Assembly (NCBI GenBank): GCA_024232355.1
Contig: JAAEPW010000348.1
Coordinates: forward strand, 1-35,416
DNA length: 35,416 bases
Source of the DNA: Chloroflexota bacterium
GTDB lineage: Bacteria > Chloroflexota > Anaerolineae > B4-G1
Direction of reading: 5' to 3'
Position 1 is the first letter of the stretch; the number at the start of each line of letters is the position of its first letter. A program made the position numbers and the translations under genes. Below, one piece after another: positions 8,091-16,229 of the stretch. The notes beneath the pieces were generated by a model that saw nothing but the letters and a program-made list of their open reading frames with translations, was not told where the DNA came from and made no database searches.

Positions 8091-8488
8091 CACGAGGATT
8101 TCACCCCCGGCACGTCAATCTCTCGCTCCAGAGAGCGTCCGTCAGGCAAGGTGGTTTGCACAATGATGATCCAATCTCCGCCCATCGTGAACTCTAGCGA
8201 TGCCTCGTATCGGCCTGACTCTGTTTCAGTCGCGTCGGCAAAGACGGGGACCATCCCGGCGTGGGTCATTGTCCCTTCTAGCTTTATTTCGGCTCCACCA
8301 ATAGGTTCACCGTCCACGTCGTGTAGGGTGACGATGATTGTTGCTGGGCCAACCTGCGGCGGGTCTGGTGATACCGTCAGCTCCACGGATACGTCGGGCA
8401 GGTTTTCTTCTGCTCCTCCGCACGCCGTCAGCAACAGTAAGAGTATGCATAGTGTCAATAAGCACTCTGAAACTCGTTTTTGTATCAC
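8090..8488 (-). CDS. YtkA-like lipoprotein
   Basis: The protein has 132 residues. The lipobox LLTAC is followed by Gly-Gly and then a YtkA-like beta domain. That domain has the marks of the family: VSPDPPQVGP near the start, a central MTHAGM, and GDWIIIVQT near the end. The His/Met-rich MTHAGM is the likely metal site in the family. A TTG at 8494 would also open the frame. The GTG at 8488 is better spaced from GGGAG, so I use it. The stop overlaps the polyferredoxin start. It probably works outside the membrane with that polyferredoxin, perhaps as a copper carrier for the oxidase encoded upstream. Confidence 0.75.
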   Translation of the reverse strand: MIQKRVSECLLTLCILLLLLTACGGAEENLPDVSVELTVSPDPPQVGPATIIVTLHDVDGEPIGGAEIKLEGTMTHAGMVPVFADATETESGRYEASLEFTMGGDWIIIVQTTLPDGRSLEREIDVPGVKSS

Positions 8489-8490
8489 TC

Positions 8491-9852
8491 TCAACTCTCC
8501 CGGGGGTCCGTGCGGCGGATAATGTCGCTCACTGTCTGCTGGTTGAACCCCTTGAACCCCTCCCCCCGCTGGATGTTCTCCATGTGGCTGCCCACGGCCT
8601 GTTGTTCAACAAAGCATTTGCTTTGTTCGGCGTCAATCAGGTTCGCGGCGACCAATCGTTCCAGCCGCTCCGGTGGGACGGACCATCGCTCCCCCCAGGT
8701 AAACGCTTGCTGCAAGTAGGCAAACTCACTAAAGGGGTGCATTGTCTTGATGCCCAACTCGTCCAGGCTTTCGATTGCGGCATCAAAGGCCAGGCGGCAG
8801 GCGAAATGGTGTGGCCCGGCGGCCAGCATCGCTTCGTCGTGCAAAGCGCACCACAACCCGATCGAGCCTAGATGGTCCTGGGGTGCCAGCGGACGGTGGG
8901 CAAAGTCGCCCTCCACCTCGTCGGGGGCCAGGTCTACGTCGGCAAAGATGGCGAAACGGCAGGCCGATTGCTCCATTACCTGCGCGCCCCATCCTGCCTC
9001 GGCACCGGCGTAGAATCGCTCGCGAGGCCGGAATCCAAAGGTCTCTAGGATTTGAATGAGCAGCGCAAAGACCTCCCGCGAACTGCGAAATGCCGCGTGG
9101 TCGCGATTGGCCAGGCCCAGCCCCAGGTGATCCTGGCGGTTCTTTTGCACTTGCCCGGCCCAGTTGCGCTGCTGCCAGCAGGCTTGCTCGGCCTGGAGAA
9201 AGACCCACGCCGCCGTGTCGGTCCCCAACTCGTCAACTAGCGATTGGGCCAAGAACAGCGTCTGTTCCATACCGGCACGCGCATCTTTGAATTGGCGTGG
9301 GCGGGTAATCCACTGTTCGTAAGCGCGCAGATAACGCTGGGGATAGCCCGGTTCCATCTCTAGCGGCACGAACCCCCGGTGCCCGCGCCGCTCCACAGCA
9401 AAGAATTCGCGCCCGTTCGATTGCCACATCTTGGCTCGACGGTAGGGACTGAGCGACGTTCCCATAACCGGCATGGCCACACGTTGTGCCATCAGGAACG
9501 CGTTTATATCCTCCACCGAGATGGCCGCCGCAACCGTTGTCCCTGGTACAGCTTTAGTCTCTGCTCGCAGCACCAGCCACGGGAAGAGCGCGCTCGGATG
9601 AACAAAGACTGTGTCCTCTGGCTCGGCGGGCACGTCTTCTGGCTCAAAGCCTAGGTTGGCTAATTGCCCTCGGACCGCGTCGCCGTCGGCCAGCACCAGG
9701 TGATCGAGCCAGTCCACCAGGCGGTTGTCGGCGAGGGCCAGCATTGCCGCTTGCAACGCCTGGACGGGCGGCATATCGGCTGCAAATTGTTCCAGATGAT
9801 CTTTTACGAACGCTTCCGCTTTAGGATAGCGGAGCCATTGACTTGATGTCAT
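8491..9852 (-). CDS. Uncharacterised 453-residue soluble protein
   Basis: I do not recognise this protein. It has no signal peptide or membrane segment and is rich in Trp, Phe and acidic residues. It opens from a good start (GAGGAG, 8 nt before ATG). A central region has QDHLGLGLANRDHAAF. The second half contains GWGAQVMEQS, then LGSIGLWCALHDEAM, GPHHFACRLAFDAA and HPFSEFAYLQQAF. The spaced His, Asp and Glu residues could form a metal site, but this is only suggestive. It is the first gene of the four-gene operon with the YtkA-like lipoprotein and the polyferredoxin, overlapping the next gene's start region. A repeat element precedes it. Confidence 0.75.
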   Translation of the reverse strand: MTSSQWLRYPKAEAFVKDHLEQFAADMPPVQALQAAMLALADNRLVDWLDHLVLADGDAVRGQLANLGFEPEDVPAEPEDTVFVHPSALFPWLVLRAETKAVPGTTVAAAISVEDINAFLMAQRVAMPVMGTSLSPYRRAKMWQSNGREFFAVERRGHRGFVPLEMEPGYPQRYLRAYEQWITRPRQFKDARAGMEQTLFLAQSLVDELGTDTAAWVFLQAEQACWQQRNWAGQVQKNRQDHLGLGLANRDHAAFRSSREVFALLIQILETFGFRPRERFYAGAEAGWGAQVMEQSACRFAIFADVDLAPDEVEGDFAHRPLAPQDHLGSIGLWCALHDEAMLAAGPHHFACRLAFDAAIESLDELGIKTMHPFSEFAYLQQAFTWGERWSVPPERLERLVAANLIDAEQSKCFVEQQAVGSHMENIQRGEGFKGFNQQTVSDIIRRTDPRES

Positions 9853-9880
9853 ATCACACTCTCCTCTCTGTTATCGAAAT

Positions 9881-10005
9881 CGCTCGGCGCTAAACCGCCG
9901 AGCTAAAAGTTTCGGATGCAGTGCATCCGCCCCCGCTGCGCGGGCTTGCCAGAGTCTCCGCAGGAGGGTTAGGCTTTTAGCCGGGTGGTTCAGCACCCGG
10001 CGAGG
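9881..10005. repeat. Multi-hairpin intergenic repeat element
   Basis: About 125 bp between the PCuAC gene and the 453-residue gene fold into nested stems. Hairpin 1 pairs 9882-9889 with 9896-9903 (8 bp). Hairpin 2 pairs 9913-9919 with 9923-9929. Hairpin 3 pairs 9932-9936 with 9940-9944. A short stem pairs 9956-9959 with 9963-9966. Hairpin 5 pairs 9980-9987 with 9994-10001 (8 bp, 6-nt loop). CTAAAAG (9903-9909) pairs with CTTTTAG (9974-9980) and encloses the middle hairpins. The two ends are imperfect inverted copies of each other, as in a REP/MITE-like element. No coding frame is present. Confidence 0.75.
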
Positions 10006-10008
10006 TTT

Positions 10009-10491
10009 CTAAGGCTGCCGCACCTTTGCCTCCACAACCAAGGTGCCGCTCTTTTCAAACGTCAGTGTTACCGAAAATCGGTCGCCTACCGTCAGGTCTT
10101 GGTGGAGACCAATTAGCATGATGTGGTAATCGCCGGGCTCGAGTTCCACTTGTCCGCCAGCCGGTATCTCGATGGCAGCGACCTGCTGCATCCTCATCAC
10201 GTCATTCTCCATCGTTGTTTGATGGATTTCCACTGTCTCGGCAACGTCTGTTTGGGCAGCGACGAGGCGGTCGTTCTCTTGCCCCTCGTTCACCAGGGTC
10301 ATAAAGACGGCGCCGGTACCACTCATTGCGTGTTCCATCTCGCCCTCGAATGATTCTTCCGAGATCATCTCTGCTATCACAACGGCCGGTCGCGACCAAA
10401 CGTCTTGGATCTCGATTTGTGGACCATCAGGAGCCCGTGTCCCACAGGCCGATAGAATCGCTACCAGGAATACCAAGATGATTTTTCTCAT
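10009..10491 (-). CDS. PCu(A)C copper chaperone lipoprotein
   Basis: The protein has 160 residues. The lipobox LSAC (Cys16) is followed by a single PCu(A)C domain. The copper motif H-x10-M-x21-H-x-M is complete: His90, Met101, His123 and Met125. The family binds Cu(I) outside the membrane and helps load the CuA centre of cytochrome oxidase together with Sco. The gene lies 12 bp after sco with AGGAGA before the ATG, at the end of the large cox operon. A short acidic, Met- and Glu-rich insertion (about 40-58) is present between strands. The repeat element starts right after its stop, so transcription may end there. Confidence 0.92.
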   Translation of the reverse strand: MRKIILVFLVAILSACGTRAPDGPQIEIQDVWSRPAVVIAEMISEESFEGEMEHAMSGTGAVFMTLVNEGQENDRLVAAQTDVAETVEIHQTTMENDVMRMQQVAAIEIPAGGQVELEPGDYHIMLIGLHQDLTVGDRFSVTLTFEKSGTLVVEAKVRQP

Positions 10492-10503
10492 AGTTTCGTT
10501 CTC

Positions 10504-11094
10504 CTATTGTAACAACTGCCGGATGTCGTGCGCGAGATCCTCAGCCGGTGTGCCGAACAGGTGCCGTACGCGCCAATAGCCATCCGCATCAATGAGATAG
10601 GCCGAGGCCGTGTGGGTGACCTGGTATCCCAATCCGCTGTCCGGCATGGGTTGCTTTTCGTGAACGACGCCATAGACCTGGTAGACCGGCTCCAATTCTT
10701 CCGGCGTTCCCGTCAGCCCGATAAAGTTGGGGTTAAAGAGTGCCAGGTGAACCTTCATTCGCTCCTGGGTGTCCCGCTCCGGGTCCACGGTGACAAAGAC
10801 AAAACGTACCCGTTCGGCGTCGTCTCCCAACTCGGCATACGCTTGTTTCCAGATGCCCAAGGTTGTGGGGCAGACGTCGGGGCAGGAGGCGTAACCGAAA
10901 AAGAGCAGCACCACCTGGCCCTGCTGTTCGCTCAAACGAAAGGGTTGGCCGTGTTGATCGGTGAGTGTAAAGTCTGTGGCCTCAATCGGCGAGCTTAACT
11001 CGTTTCCCCGAAACGAGAGCGGCGGCGAACAAGCCGCAAGCAGTAGGCATCCCAACATGATGATTGTAAAGGTAAAGCGCGCTGTTCTATGCAT
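10504..11094 (-). CDS. sco: Sco1/SenC copper-delivery thioredoxin-like lipoprotein
   Basis: The protein has 196 residues from the ATG at 11094, chosen because GGAGG lies 7 nt upstream. The frame runs open much further, but that extension is not family-like. Lipobox LAAC (Cys22) anchors it outside the membrane. The Sco copper ligands are all present: Cys71 and Cys75 in SCPDVCP, and His161 in VTHTAS. Sco proteins pass Cu(I) and reducing equivalents to the CuA site of oxidase subunit II. It sits between ctaB and the PCu(A)C gene, fitting a shared role in maturing the CoxB encoded in the same operon. Confidence 0.95.
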   Translation of the reverse strand: MHRTARFTFTIIMLGCLLLAACSPPLSFRGNELSSPIEATDFTLTDQHGQPFRLSEQQGQVVLLFFGYASCPDVCPTTLGIWKQAYAELGDDAERVRFVFVTVDPERDTQERMKVHLALFNPNFIGLTGTPEELEPVYQVYGVVHEKQPMPDSGLGYQVTHTASAYLIDADGYWRVRHLFGTPAEDLAHDIRQLLQ

Positions 11095-11114
11095 CGTTTG
11101 GCCTCCTCTCAAGA

Positions 11115-12026
11115 TCACAGAACGCCTGCATCCAGGCAAGCGAACAACAAAATTAGTGCCAGGTAGAAATTTGAGATATGAAAGGTTTGCCACGCTCTCT
11201 GTTGCGTCGGTTGGACGATCAATCGTCCGCTTGCACCCCAAAGGTATAGTGTCGCGATGAAAGTGGGGATCAGGTATAGGAGGCCCAGCGATGAGTGCAG
11301 GTTTAGGGCTAGTCCCGTTACCCCACCGACCAGGCTGTGCAACGCGCTCCATAAAGCGGATCGGCGCGGCGTGGTGCGGACCGGGAGCATGGGCACCCCC
11401 GCACGCTCATAGTCATCTTTGTAGGCCAGGGCCAGGCTCCAAAAATGTATGGGCGTCCATAAAAAGACCAGCAAGGCCAAGGTCAACACGCCGGGATCTG
11501 TCCACGCGCCCACAGCCGCGCCGCCGCTTAAAACGGTGCAACTTCCGGCTGTGCCGCCAATGACAATGTTCAGCGGTGTGCGTGGCTTGAGCCAAATTGT
11601 ATAGACGCCCACGTAAATGACGGCTCCCAGGATCAAAAAGAATGATAGGGACGGGTTGCCGGGCAAGACTAGCAGGGCAGGTGCAACCGCCATCACACTC
11701 CCCACGATCAGTATCCAACCCGGCCGGGCGACGGTGCCCGTCACCAGAGGGCGCTGCTGTGTGCGCTGCATCCGAGCATCACTTTCCATTTCTAGATACT
11801 GATTGATGGCTGATGCCCCGGCTGACGTCACACCACCGGCAATCAGGAGCAGAACGAGGGGGCGGACGCCGGGCCATTCTCCGGCTCCGACAAATGCCCC
11901 CGCCACGGACGCAAAGAGCAAGAGAAGCACAACTCGCAGCTTGAATAGGGCGATCAAATCGCGGATCAGACTAGCGATGGATCTTTGGGGTGCAGATGAG
12001 GTAATGGTTTTGGGATGAGTGTTCAT
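11115..12026 (-). CDS. ctaB: Protoheme IX farnesyltransferase (heme O synthase)
   Basis: The protein has 303 residues and about nine membrane helices of the UbiA superfamily. The first prenyl-diphosphate motif is NQYLEMESDARMQRT, starting at Asn75, with Glu in place of the usual first Asp. The second loop has YKDDYERAGVPMLPV, typical of CtaB/CyoE. It converts heme B to heme O, the precursor of heme A for the oxidase. No heme A synthase (ctaA) is visible in the window. No good Shine-Dalgarno sequence precedes the ATG. The CtaG stop is 8 bp upstream, so translation is probably coupled. Confidence 0.95.
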   Translation of the reverse strand: MNTHPKTITSSAPQRSIASLIRDLIALFKLRVVLLLLFASVAGAFVGAGEWPGVRPLVLLLIAGGVTSAGASAINQYLEMESDARMQRTQQRPLVTGTVARPGWILIVGSVMAVAPALLVLPGNPSLSFFLILGAVIYVGVYTIWLKPRTPLNIVIGGTAGSCTVLSGGAAVGAWTDPGVLTLALLVFLWTPIHFWSLALAYKDDYERAGVPMLPVRTTPRRSALWSALHSLVGGVTGLALNLHSSLGLLYLIPTFIATLYLWGASGRLIVQPTQQRAWQTFHISNFYLALILLFACLDAGVL

Positions 12027-12034
12027 AGGCTAAT

Positions 12035-12898
12035 TCATTGAGTATTTTGAAGGGATGTCTGTTTTTGTGCCACCTGTTTTTCCTCTTGATCCAGAAAACG
12101 CGCCAGCAGGATGATGCCGGACAGCGCGTACATCATCCCACCAGGAACCCACATGAGGGCCGCTCCCAGTGCTTGATCATCCAAGACCGAGATACCCCAC
12201 AGCCGGGGCACGGTGGTATAGTAGAGATAGAGCGGCTTGCTGGCAAAGGCGATAGCCACTCCCAACACTTCGTTCTGGGCCAGCGCTGCCAAAGAGTAGC
12301 CGATGCGAAAGCCATAGCCCAACCGCCCGTGGAGCCGGGGAGCGGCGCCGGTCACCATCCACCAAAAAAGCAGGGCCGTTCCAAAAAAGGCCATATGCTC
12401 GATCACATGAAGCAGTTCGGAACGCAGTGCCGCATCATAGTACGCAGGGATGTGCCAGAGCCACGTCGAGCCGACGTACACCCCCCAGATTACCCAGGGC
12501 GTGGCAAAATGCTGTAGCCTGCGGCGGATGGTGGCCCACGGGGTCAAAAGATCGATCAGGGCGCGGCGCGGGTTGGGCGGAAGTCCCCACAGAATGAACG
12601 GATACGGGTCGGCCAGCATGATCAGGGGAGCACCGACCATCATGATCAACAAGTGCTGTACCATGTGGAGGGTAAAGAGCATATCGTGTAGCACTTCGAC
12701 GATGGACAACATCGCGATCCCCAACGCGATCAGGCCGCTTACGAACGACACCAGCCGCCAGCCATTCGCCAGCCGCGCGCCTCGCTGGCGCAGATACCAC
12801 CATCCCCGGCCATAAATAGCGCCTGATACCACCAGCATGAGGATGATCTGGGGCCAGGGCATCCACAGGGTCAGTACATCTTTCCAGGTTAGATACAT
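12035..12898 (-). CDS. ctaG: CtaG-type cytochrome c oxidase assembly factor
   Basis: The protein has 287 residues, with seven or so membrane helices, of the caa3_CtaG family found in Bacillus and Chloroflexota rather than the Cox11 family. Family marks include HMVQHLLIMMVGAPL, STWLWHIPAYYDAAL and the HVIEHMAFF helix, giving several paired His residues in membrane segments. It is thought to help assemble caa3 oxidases, probably in copper insertion. The start follows the HAM1-like stop by 2 nt (TAACAATG) and the gene lies within the cox operon. Confidence 0.92.
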   Translation of the reverse strand: MYLTWKDVLTLWMPWPQIILMLVVSGAIYGRGWWYLRQRGARLANGWRLVSFVSGLIALGIAMLSIVEVLHDMLFTLHMVQHLLIMMVGAPLIMLADPYPFILWGLPPNPRRALIDLLTPWATIRRRLQHFATPWVIWGVYVGSTWLWHIPAYYDAALRSELLHVIEHMAFFGTALLFWWMVTGAAPRLHGRLGYGFRIGYSLAALAQNEVLGVAIAFASKPLYLYYTTVPRLWGISVLDDQALGAALMWVPGGMMYALSGIILLARFLDQEEKQVAQKQTSLQNTQ

Positions 12899-12900
12899 TG

Positions 12901-13500
12901 TTATAACTCGTCGATGTGTTGCTCTACGAATTCAAGAATCCACCGGGCATCCGGGCGATCTGTCCAGGTCATTTCTGAATAGTACTTTTCACTTGCCGGG
13001 TCGATCATCAATGAATTCAGGGGCACTCCAGAGGTCACTGCGCCTTTGGCCTGAGCGGTGAACACTGTTTCGAGCGAATAGTTTTGGGAAAATATTCGAT
13101 TCTCCGATACCATCAGTACGATGGACACTTGCCAGGTACCCGCACTTTTTCCACCGACTTTGCGCAATTCTTTCACGTAATAATCGAGGATCTCTTGATC
13201 ACTCGCGTCTTGATCTGTGCGGTGAATTCTTTTGACGTAGAGTCCTGGCTGTTTTTCGTCGGGGAACTTGGCAATGTGCAACCCTCCGTCAACGGCCAGG
13301 GTGGGAATGTTGGACTCGGCAAAGTAGGCCCGGGCTTTTTTCTCCGCGTTCTCTTGGGCGGATTCTCCGTCTTCTTTTACGTCTAGATTGATGTTCAGAT
13401 CACGCGGACTCGAAATTTCAACGGGCAGAGGCTCGAAAAGCTCTCGGAAATAATCCAATTTTGCCTGGTTGATCGTGCCAAAGAAAAGTCGTTTTTTCAT
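12901..13500 (-). CDS. HAM1/RdgB-like non-canonical purine NTP pyrophosphatase
   Basis: The protein has 199 residues. It starts KKRLFFGTINQAKLDYF, the nucleotide-binding motif of the Ham1 family with Asn and Lys in place, and continues with TLAVDGGLHI and the loop PGLYVKR. Ham1 enzymes hydrolyse dITP and XTP to monophosphates. An in-frame TTG lies 9 nt upstream; I take the ATG at 13500. Sequence conservation beyond the core motifs is loose: the usual second motif SFGYDP-like region is replaced by SGVPLNSLMI. Substrate range may therefore differ. It is embedded in the cox operon, 10 bp after coxC, where it has no obvious respiratory role. Confidence 0.75.
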   Translation of the reverse strand: MKKRLFFGTINQAKLDYFRELFEPLPVEISSPRDLNINLDVKEDGESAQENAEKKARAYFAESNIPTLAVDGGLHIAKFPDEKQPGLYVKRIHRTDQDASDQEILDYYVKELRKVGGKSAGTWQVSIVLMVSENRIFSQNYSLETVFTAQAKGAVTSGVPLNSLMIDPASEKYYSEMTWTDRPDARWILEFVEQHIDEL

Positions 13501-13510
13501 AGGGTCCAAA

Positions 13511-14080
13511 CTACCCGATTAAATACAGCACTGGATAAAAGAAAACCCACACCAGGTCCACAAAGTGCCAATACTTGACGCTGGCCTCTACCCCCCAGTG
13601 CTTTTCTGGCGAGTACGCACCCCGACGTCCGTTGAGATAGATGATGCCGAGCAGGACGACGCCGCTCAACACGTGCAGCGCGTGCATCCCCGTCATCGAG
13701 AAAAAGGCGATCCCGTACCCGGATTGGGGGACGATCCCCATGTGGGGTGCTTCCCGCCATTCGAATCCCACCACCCCTACCAAAAAGACGGTCCCCATCA
13801 AGATGGTGATCAATAGATTCCGCAGAAAACCTTTGCGATCCCCGTGCGCGATAGAGATCTCGGCCAAGTAGGCCGTCAGGCTGCTGATCAGGAGGACAAC
13901 GGTCAGCGCTAGCGCTAGTCCTTGGTTTAATCCCTCCGGCCTGGACGCACCCAGCAGGAAGAAGCGGGTTGTCAACAAGATCAAAAAGATCATACTTTCA
14001 GAGAGAAAGAACAACCACAACCCCAGCCGGTTGAGGTTCAAATAGTCGTGCCGCCTGTGGTTCGTCATTTCGTCACTCAT
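13511..14080 (-). CDS. coxC: Cytochrome c oxidase subunit III
   Basis: The protein has 189 residues with five membrane helices, the short form usual in caa3 oxidases. Recognisable parts are GLWLFFLSESMIFL near the start, the MTGMHALHVLSG helix, and WHFVDLVWVFFYPVLYL at the end. The latter two are family signatures. The frame is open far upstream, but the ATG at 14080 has AAGGAG at the right distance and overlaps the preceding subunit IV stop (TGATG). It stabilises the catalytic subunit I. Confidence 0.95.
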   Translation of the reverse strand: MSDEMTNHRRHDYLNLNRLGLWLFFLSESMIFLILLTTRFFLLGASRPEGLNQGLALALTVVLLISSLTAYLAEISIAHGDRKGFLRNLLITILMGTVFLVGVVGFEWREAPHMGIVPQSGYGIAFFSMTGMHALHVLSGVVLLGIIYLNGRRGAYSPEKHWGVEASVKYWHFVDLVWVFFYPVLYLIG

Positions 14081-14367
14081 CAATGGTCTCCTTCCGCTTG
14101 CCAGATCTGGGATATGTGCATAAAGAATCGCAGGATCAACACTGCTTTGATCGCCGCAATCAAGACCAGGTAGGGCATAGGATTGGCGGATGCCGACAGC
14201 GCAAGCCAGGTGACGGGAGCCAGGGGCCAAAAGAGCACTGGATAGGGTATTGGTCCTTTTGCCATCGACGCAATCCAAAACTCGAATATGGTTAATGCCA
14301 TCAGGCCGCCAAATGCCTGCAAGCCCAGGCGGAAAGCGACCGCTTTCCGAGTATTTACGTTTTCCAT
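14080..14367 (-). CDS. coxD: Cytochrome c oxidase subunit IV-like protein
   Basis: The protein has 95 residues with three hydrophobic segments. The last is VLIAAIKAVLILRFFMHI, the pattern of the prokaryotic subunit IV family (COX4_pro). The ATG at 14367 has AGGAGG 5 nt upstream. It sits between coxA (13 bp away) and coxC (1-nt overlap), the normal place for this accessory subunit. Sequence of subunit IV is poorly conserved, so the call leans on topology and position. Confidence 0.85.
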   Translation of the reverse strand: MENVNTRKAVAFRLGLQAFGGLMALTIFEFWIASMAKGPIPYPVLFWPLAPVTWLALSASANPMPYLVLIAAIKAVLILRFFMHISQIWQAEGDH

Positions 14368-14380
14368 AGCGTCCTCCTTC

Positions 14381-16228
14381 TCACTCGCTCGCCGGTTCTC
14401 CGACGTGCACGTAAACCGACCCCGGTACACCGTAATCGTATGGACTGCCTGTCACCACTAGCGGCGATGGGAAATTCTCCTCCGGCGGCGGCGATGATAT
14501 CTGCCACTCGGGCGAACGAGAGCGCCAAGGGTTATCTGGGGCCGGAACCCGCGCCCGCAGGCTCCACAACAGATTGATCGCAAAGATCAACATTGAAGCA
14601 CCAATCGCAAACCCGCCTACTGTGGCGATCAGATTCCATATCTCGTAGCCGAGGTTTGGCTCATAGTCGGCGACGCGGCGCAGCATCCCCATCAATCCCA
14701 CGCGGTACAGGGCGGCGGTGAGGGTCAGAAAACCGGCCAGCAGCAGCCAAAAGTGCAACTTGCCCAGCTTTTCGTTGTACTTGAATCCGGTTACCTTGGG
14801 GAACCAAAAGTAGGTCGCAGCCAAAAAGGGAAAGATGTACCCGCCAAACATCGTCTGGTGAAAGTGGCTAACGACCCAATATGTTTCGTGCAAAAAGATA
14901 TCCGTCGGCACGAGGGCCAGGAACGGGCCGGTCAAGCCGCCCATCAAAAAGACGATCAACGCGCCTATGACAAAGAGCATTGGCGTCTCGAAACTGAGCT
15001 TGCCGCCCCACACCGTCGCCAGCCAGCTGAACATTTTGATCCCCGTAGGCACAGCCACCAGCAGGGTGCTGAACATGAAGACGATTTGCAGCGTCACCCC
15101 GATGCCCACGGTGAACATGTGGTGCGCCCAGACCAAAAAGCCGACAAAGGCAATGGTGATGCTGGACAGGGCCACCCAGCGGTAGCCAAAGAGTGGTTTG
15201 CGGGCGAACACGGGCAGCAACTCGCTGATGACGCCGAACCCTGGCAGGACAAAGACATAGACCACCGGGTGAGAGTAGAACCAAAAGATGTGCTGGAACA
15301 GTATCGCGCTGCCGCCCCGCGCGGGGTCAAAGAAACCGATCCCGATCAGGCGTTCTGCCACCACCATCATAAAGGCCGTGGCGATGAACTGGGTGGCGAT
15401 CAACTGGATGATGGATGTAGCCAAAAGCGTCCAGGCCAGGATGGGCATGCGAAAGAGGCTCATCCCCGGCGCGCGCAGCTTGAGGATGGTGAGAATAAAG
15501 TTGATCGAACCCAGGATGGAGGACAATCCCAGGACAAAGACCCCCGAGTAAAAGAACTGCGCGCCTAATGGAGCCCGGACACCCAGGGGAGGGTAGCCGG
15601 TCCAGCCAGTGTCAAAGCCGCCGGTAAACAGACTGAGCAGTACCAGGGTCGCCGCCGGAGGGATCAACCAGAAGGAAAGGGCATTCAGCCGGGGAAAGAC
15701 CATGTCTTCCGCGCCGATCAGCAGGGGCACCAGATAGTTTGCCATCCCGGCGATGCCTACCAAAATCGACGCAATCATCACGATGCCGTGGATGCCCGTG
15801 ATGTGGTTGTAAGAGTCCAGTGTGAGGAATTGCATTGCAGGTTGCAACAGCTCCAGCCGTATCAACAGTGCCATCAACCCGGCCAAGAACAAGATCAATA
15901 TGGCGGTTACCGCGTACTGGATGCCAATGATCTTGTGGCCGGGGTCGAAATTAAAGTAGCGGGTCCAGGTTGGGACGTCGGGGGATGGGTGGGATGGCGC
16001 GCGGGCCTGTTGCCCTCTGGCCCAGCCCCACCAGTCGGTAAAAGCGCCCACGCCGACCAAAAAGGCCACGACTCCCACAATCGCTCCGATGAACGACACC
16101 GGCGCGGACTCCCACGCTGGCAAGCCCATCAAGAGGCGTACCAGCATCGTCAACCCCATACCAATGCCGACGCCCACAGGTGTGGTGATGAGGCCACGAA
16201 TTAAACCCAATGAAAAAATTCTTCGCAT
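14381..16228 (-). CDS. coxA: Cytochrome c oxidase subunit I (A2-type heme-copper oxidase)
   Basis: The protein has 615 residues and about 14 helices; two N-terminal helices precede the conserved 12-helix core. Heme a and a3/CuB ligands are visible: ITGIHGIVMI, WFYSHPVVY with His320 and the cross-linkable Tyr, WAHHMF, and VSHFHQTMF. The usual HPEV glutamate is absent, and Tyr318-Ser319 precedes the CuB His. This is the YS motif that defines A2-type oxidases, where it replaces the D-channel glutamate. The K-channel lysine in VPTGIKMFSW is kept. The ATG at 16228 is preferred over an upstream TTG because GGAGG lies 5 nt before it. That Shine-Dalgarno sequence overlaps the stop of the SnoaL-like gene. 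Confidence 0.97.
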   Translation of the reverse strand: MRRIFSLGLIRGLITTPVGVGIGMGLTMLVRLLMGLPAWESAPVSFIGAIVGVVAFLVGVGAFTDWWGWARGQQARAPSHPSPDVPTWTRYFNFDPGHKIIGIQYAVTAILILFLAGLMALLIRLELLQPAMQFLTLDSYNHITGIHGIVMIASILVGIAGMANYLVPLLIGAEDMVFPRLNALSFWLIPPAATLVLLSLFTGGFDTGWTGYPPLGVRAPLGAQFFYSGVFVLGLSSILGSINFILTILKLRAPGMSLFRMPILAWTLLATSIIQLIATQFIATAFMMVVAERLIGIGFFDPARGGSAILFQHIFWFYSHPVVYVFVLPGFGVISELLPVFARKPLFGYRWVALSSITIAFVGFLVWAHHMFTVGIGVTLQIVFMFSTLLVAVPTGIKMFSWLATVWGGKLSFETPMLFVIGALIVFLMGGLTGPFLALVPTDIFLHETYWVVSHFHQTMFGGYIFPFLAATYFWFPKVTGFKYNEKLGKLHFWLLLAGFLTLTAALYRVGLMGMLRRVADYEPNLGYEIWNLIATVGGFAIGASMLIFAINLLWSLRARVPAPDNPWRSRSPEWQISSPPPEENFPSPLVVTGSPYDYGVPGSVYVHVGEPASE

Positions 16229-16229
16229 T

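Noticed and set aside
9881..10005. tRNA or other cloverleaf RNA
   Set aside because: The hairpin set looks cloverleaf-like, but there is no T-loop, anticodon arm or CCA-type acceptor of the right size; the inverted ends fit a repeat element better.
11095..11352. N-terminal extension of the Sco frame
   Set aside because: The extension overlaps ctaB in another frame, is not family-like, and the ATG at 11094 has a good Shine-Dalgarno sequence and lipoprotein signal.
14081..14278. N-terminal extension of the CoxC frame
   Set aside because: It overlaps coxD out of frame; the ATG at 14080 has AAGGAG and matches the family start.
14753..15568. Plus-strand open frame of 271 codons
   Set aside because: It is antisense to coxA, and its Gln/Asp/His-rich composition is typical of the complement of membrane-protein codons.
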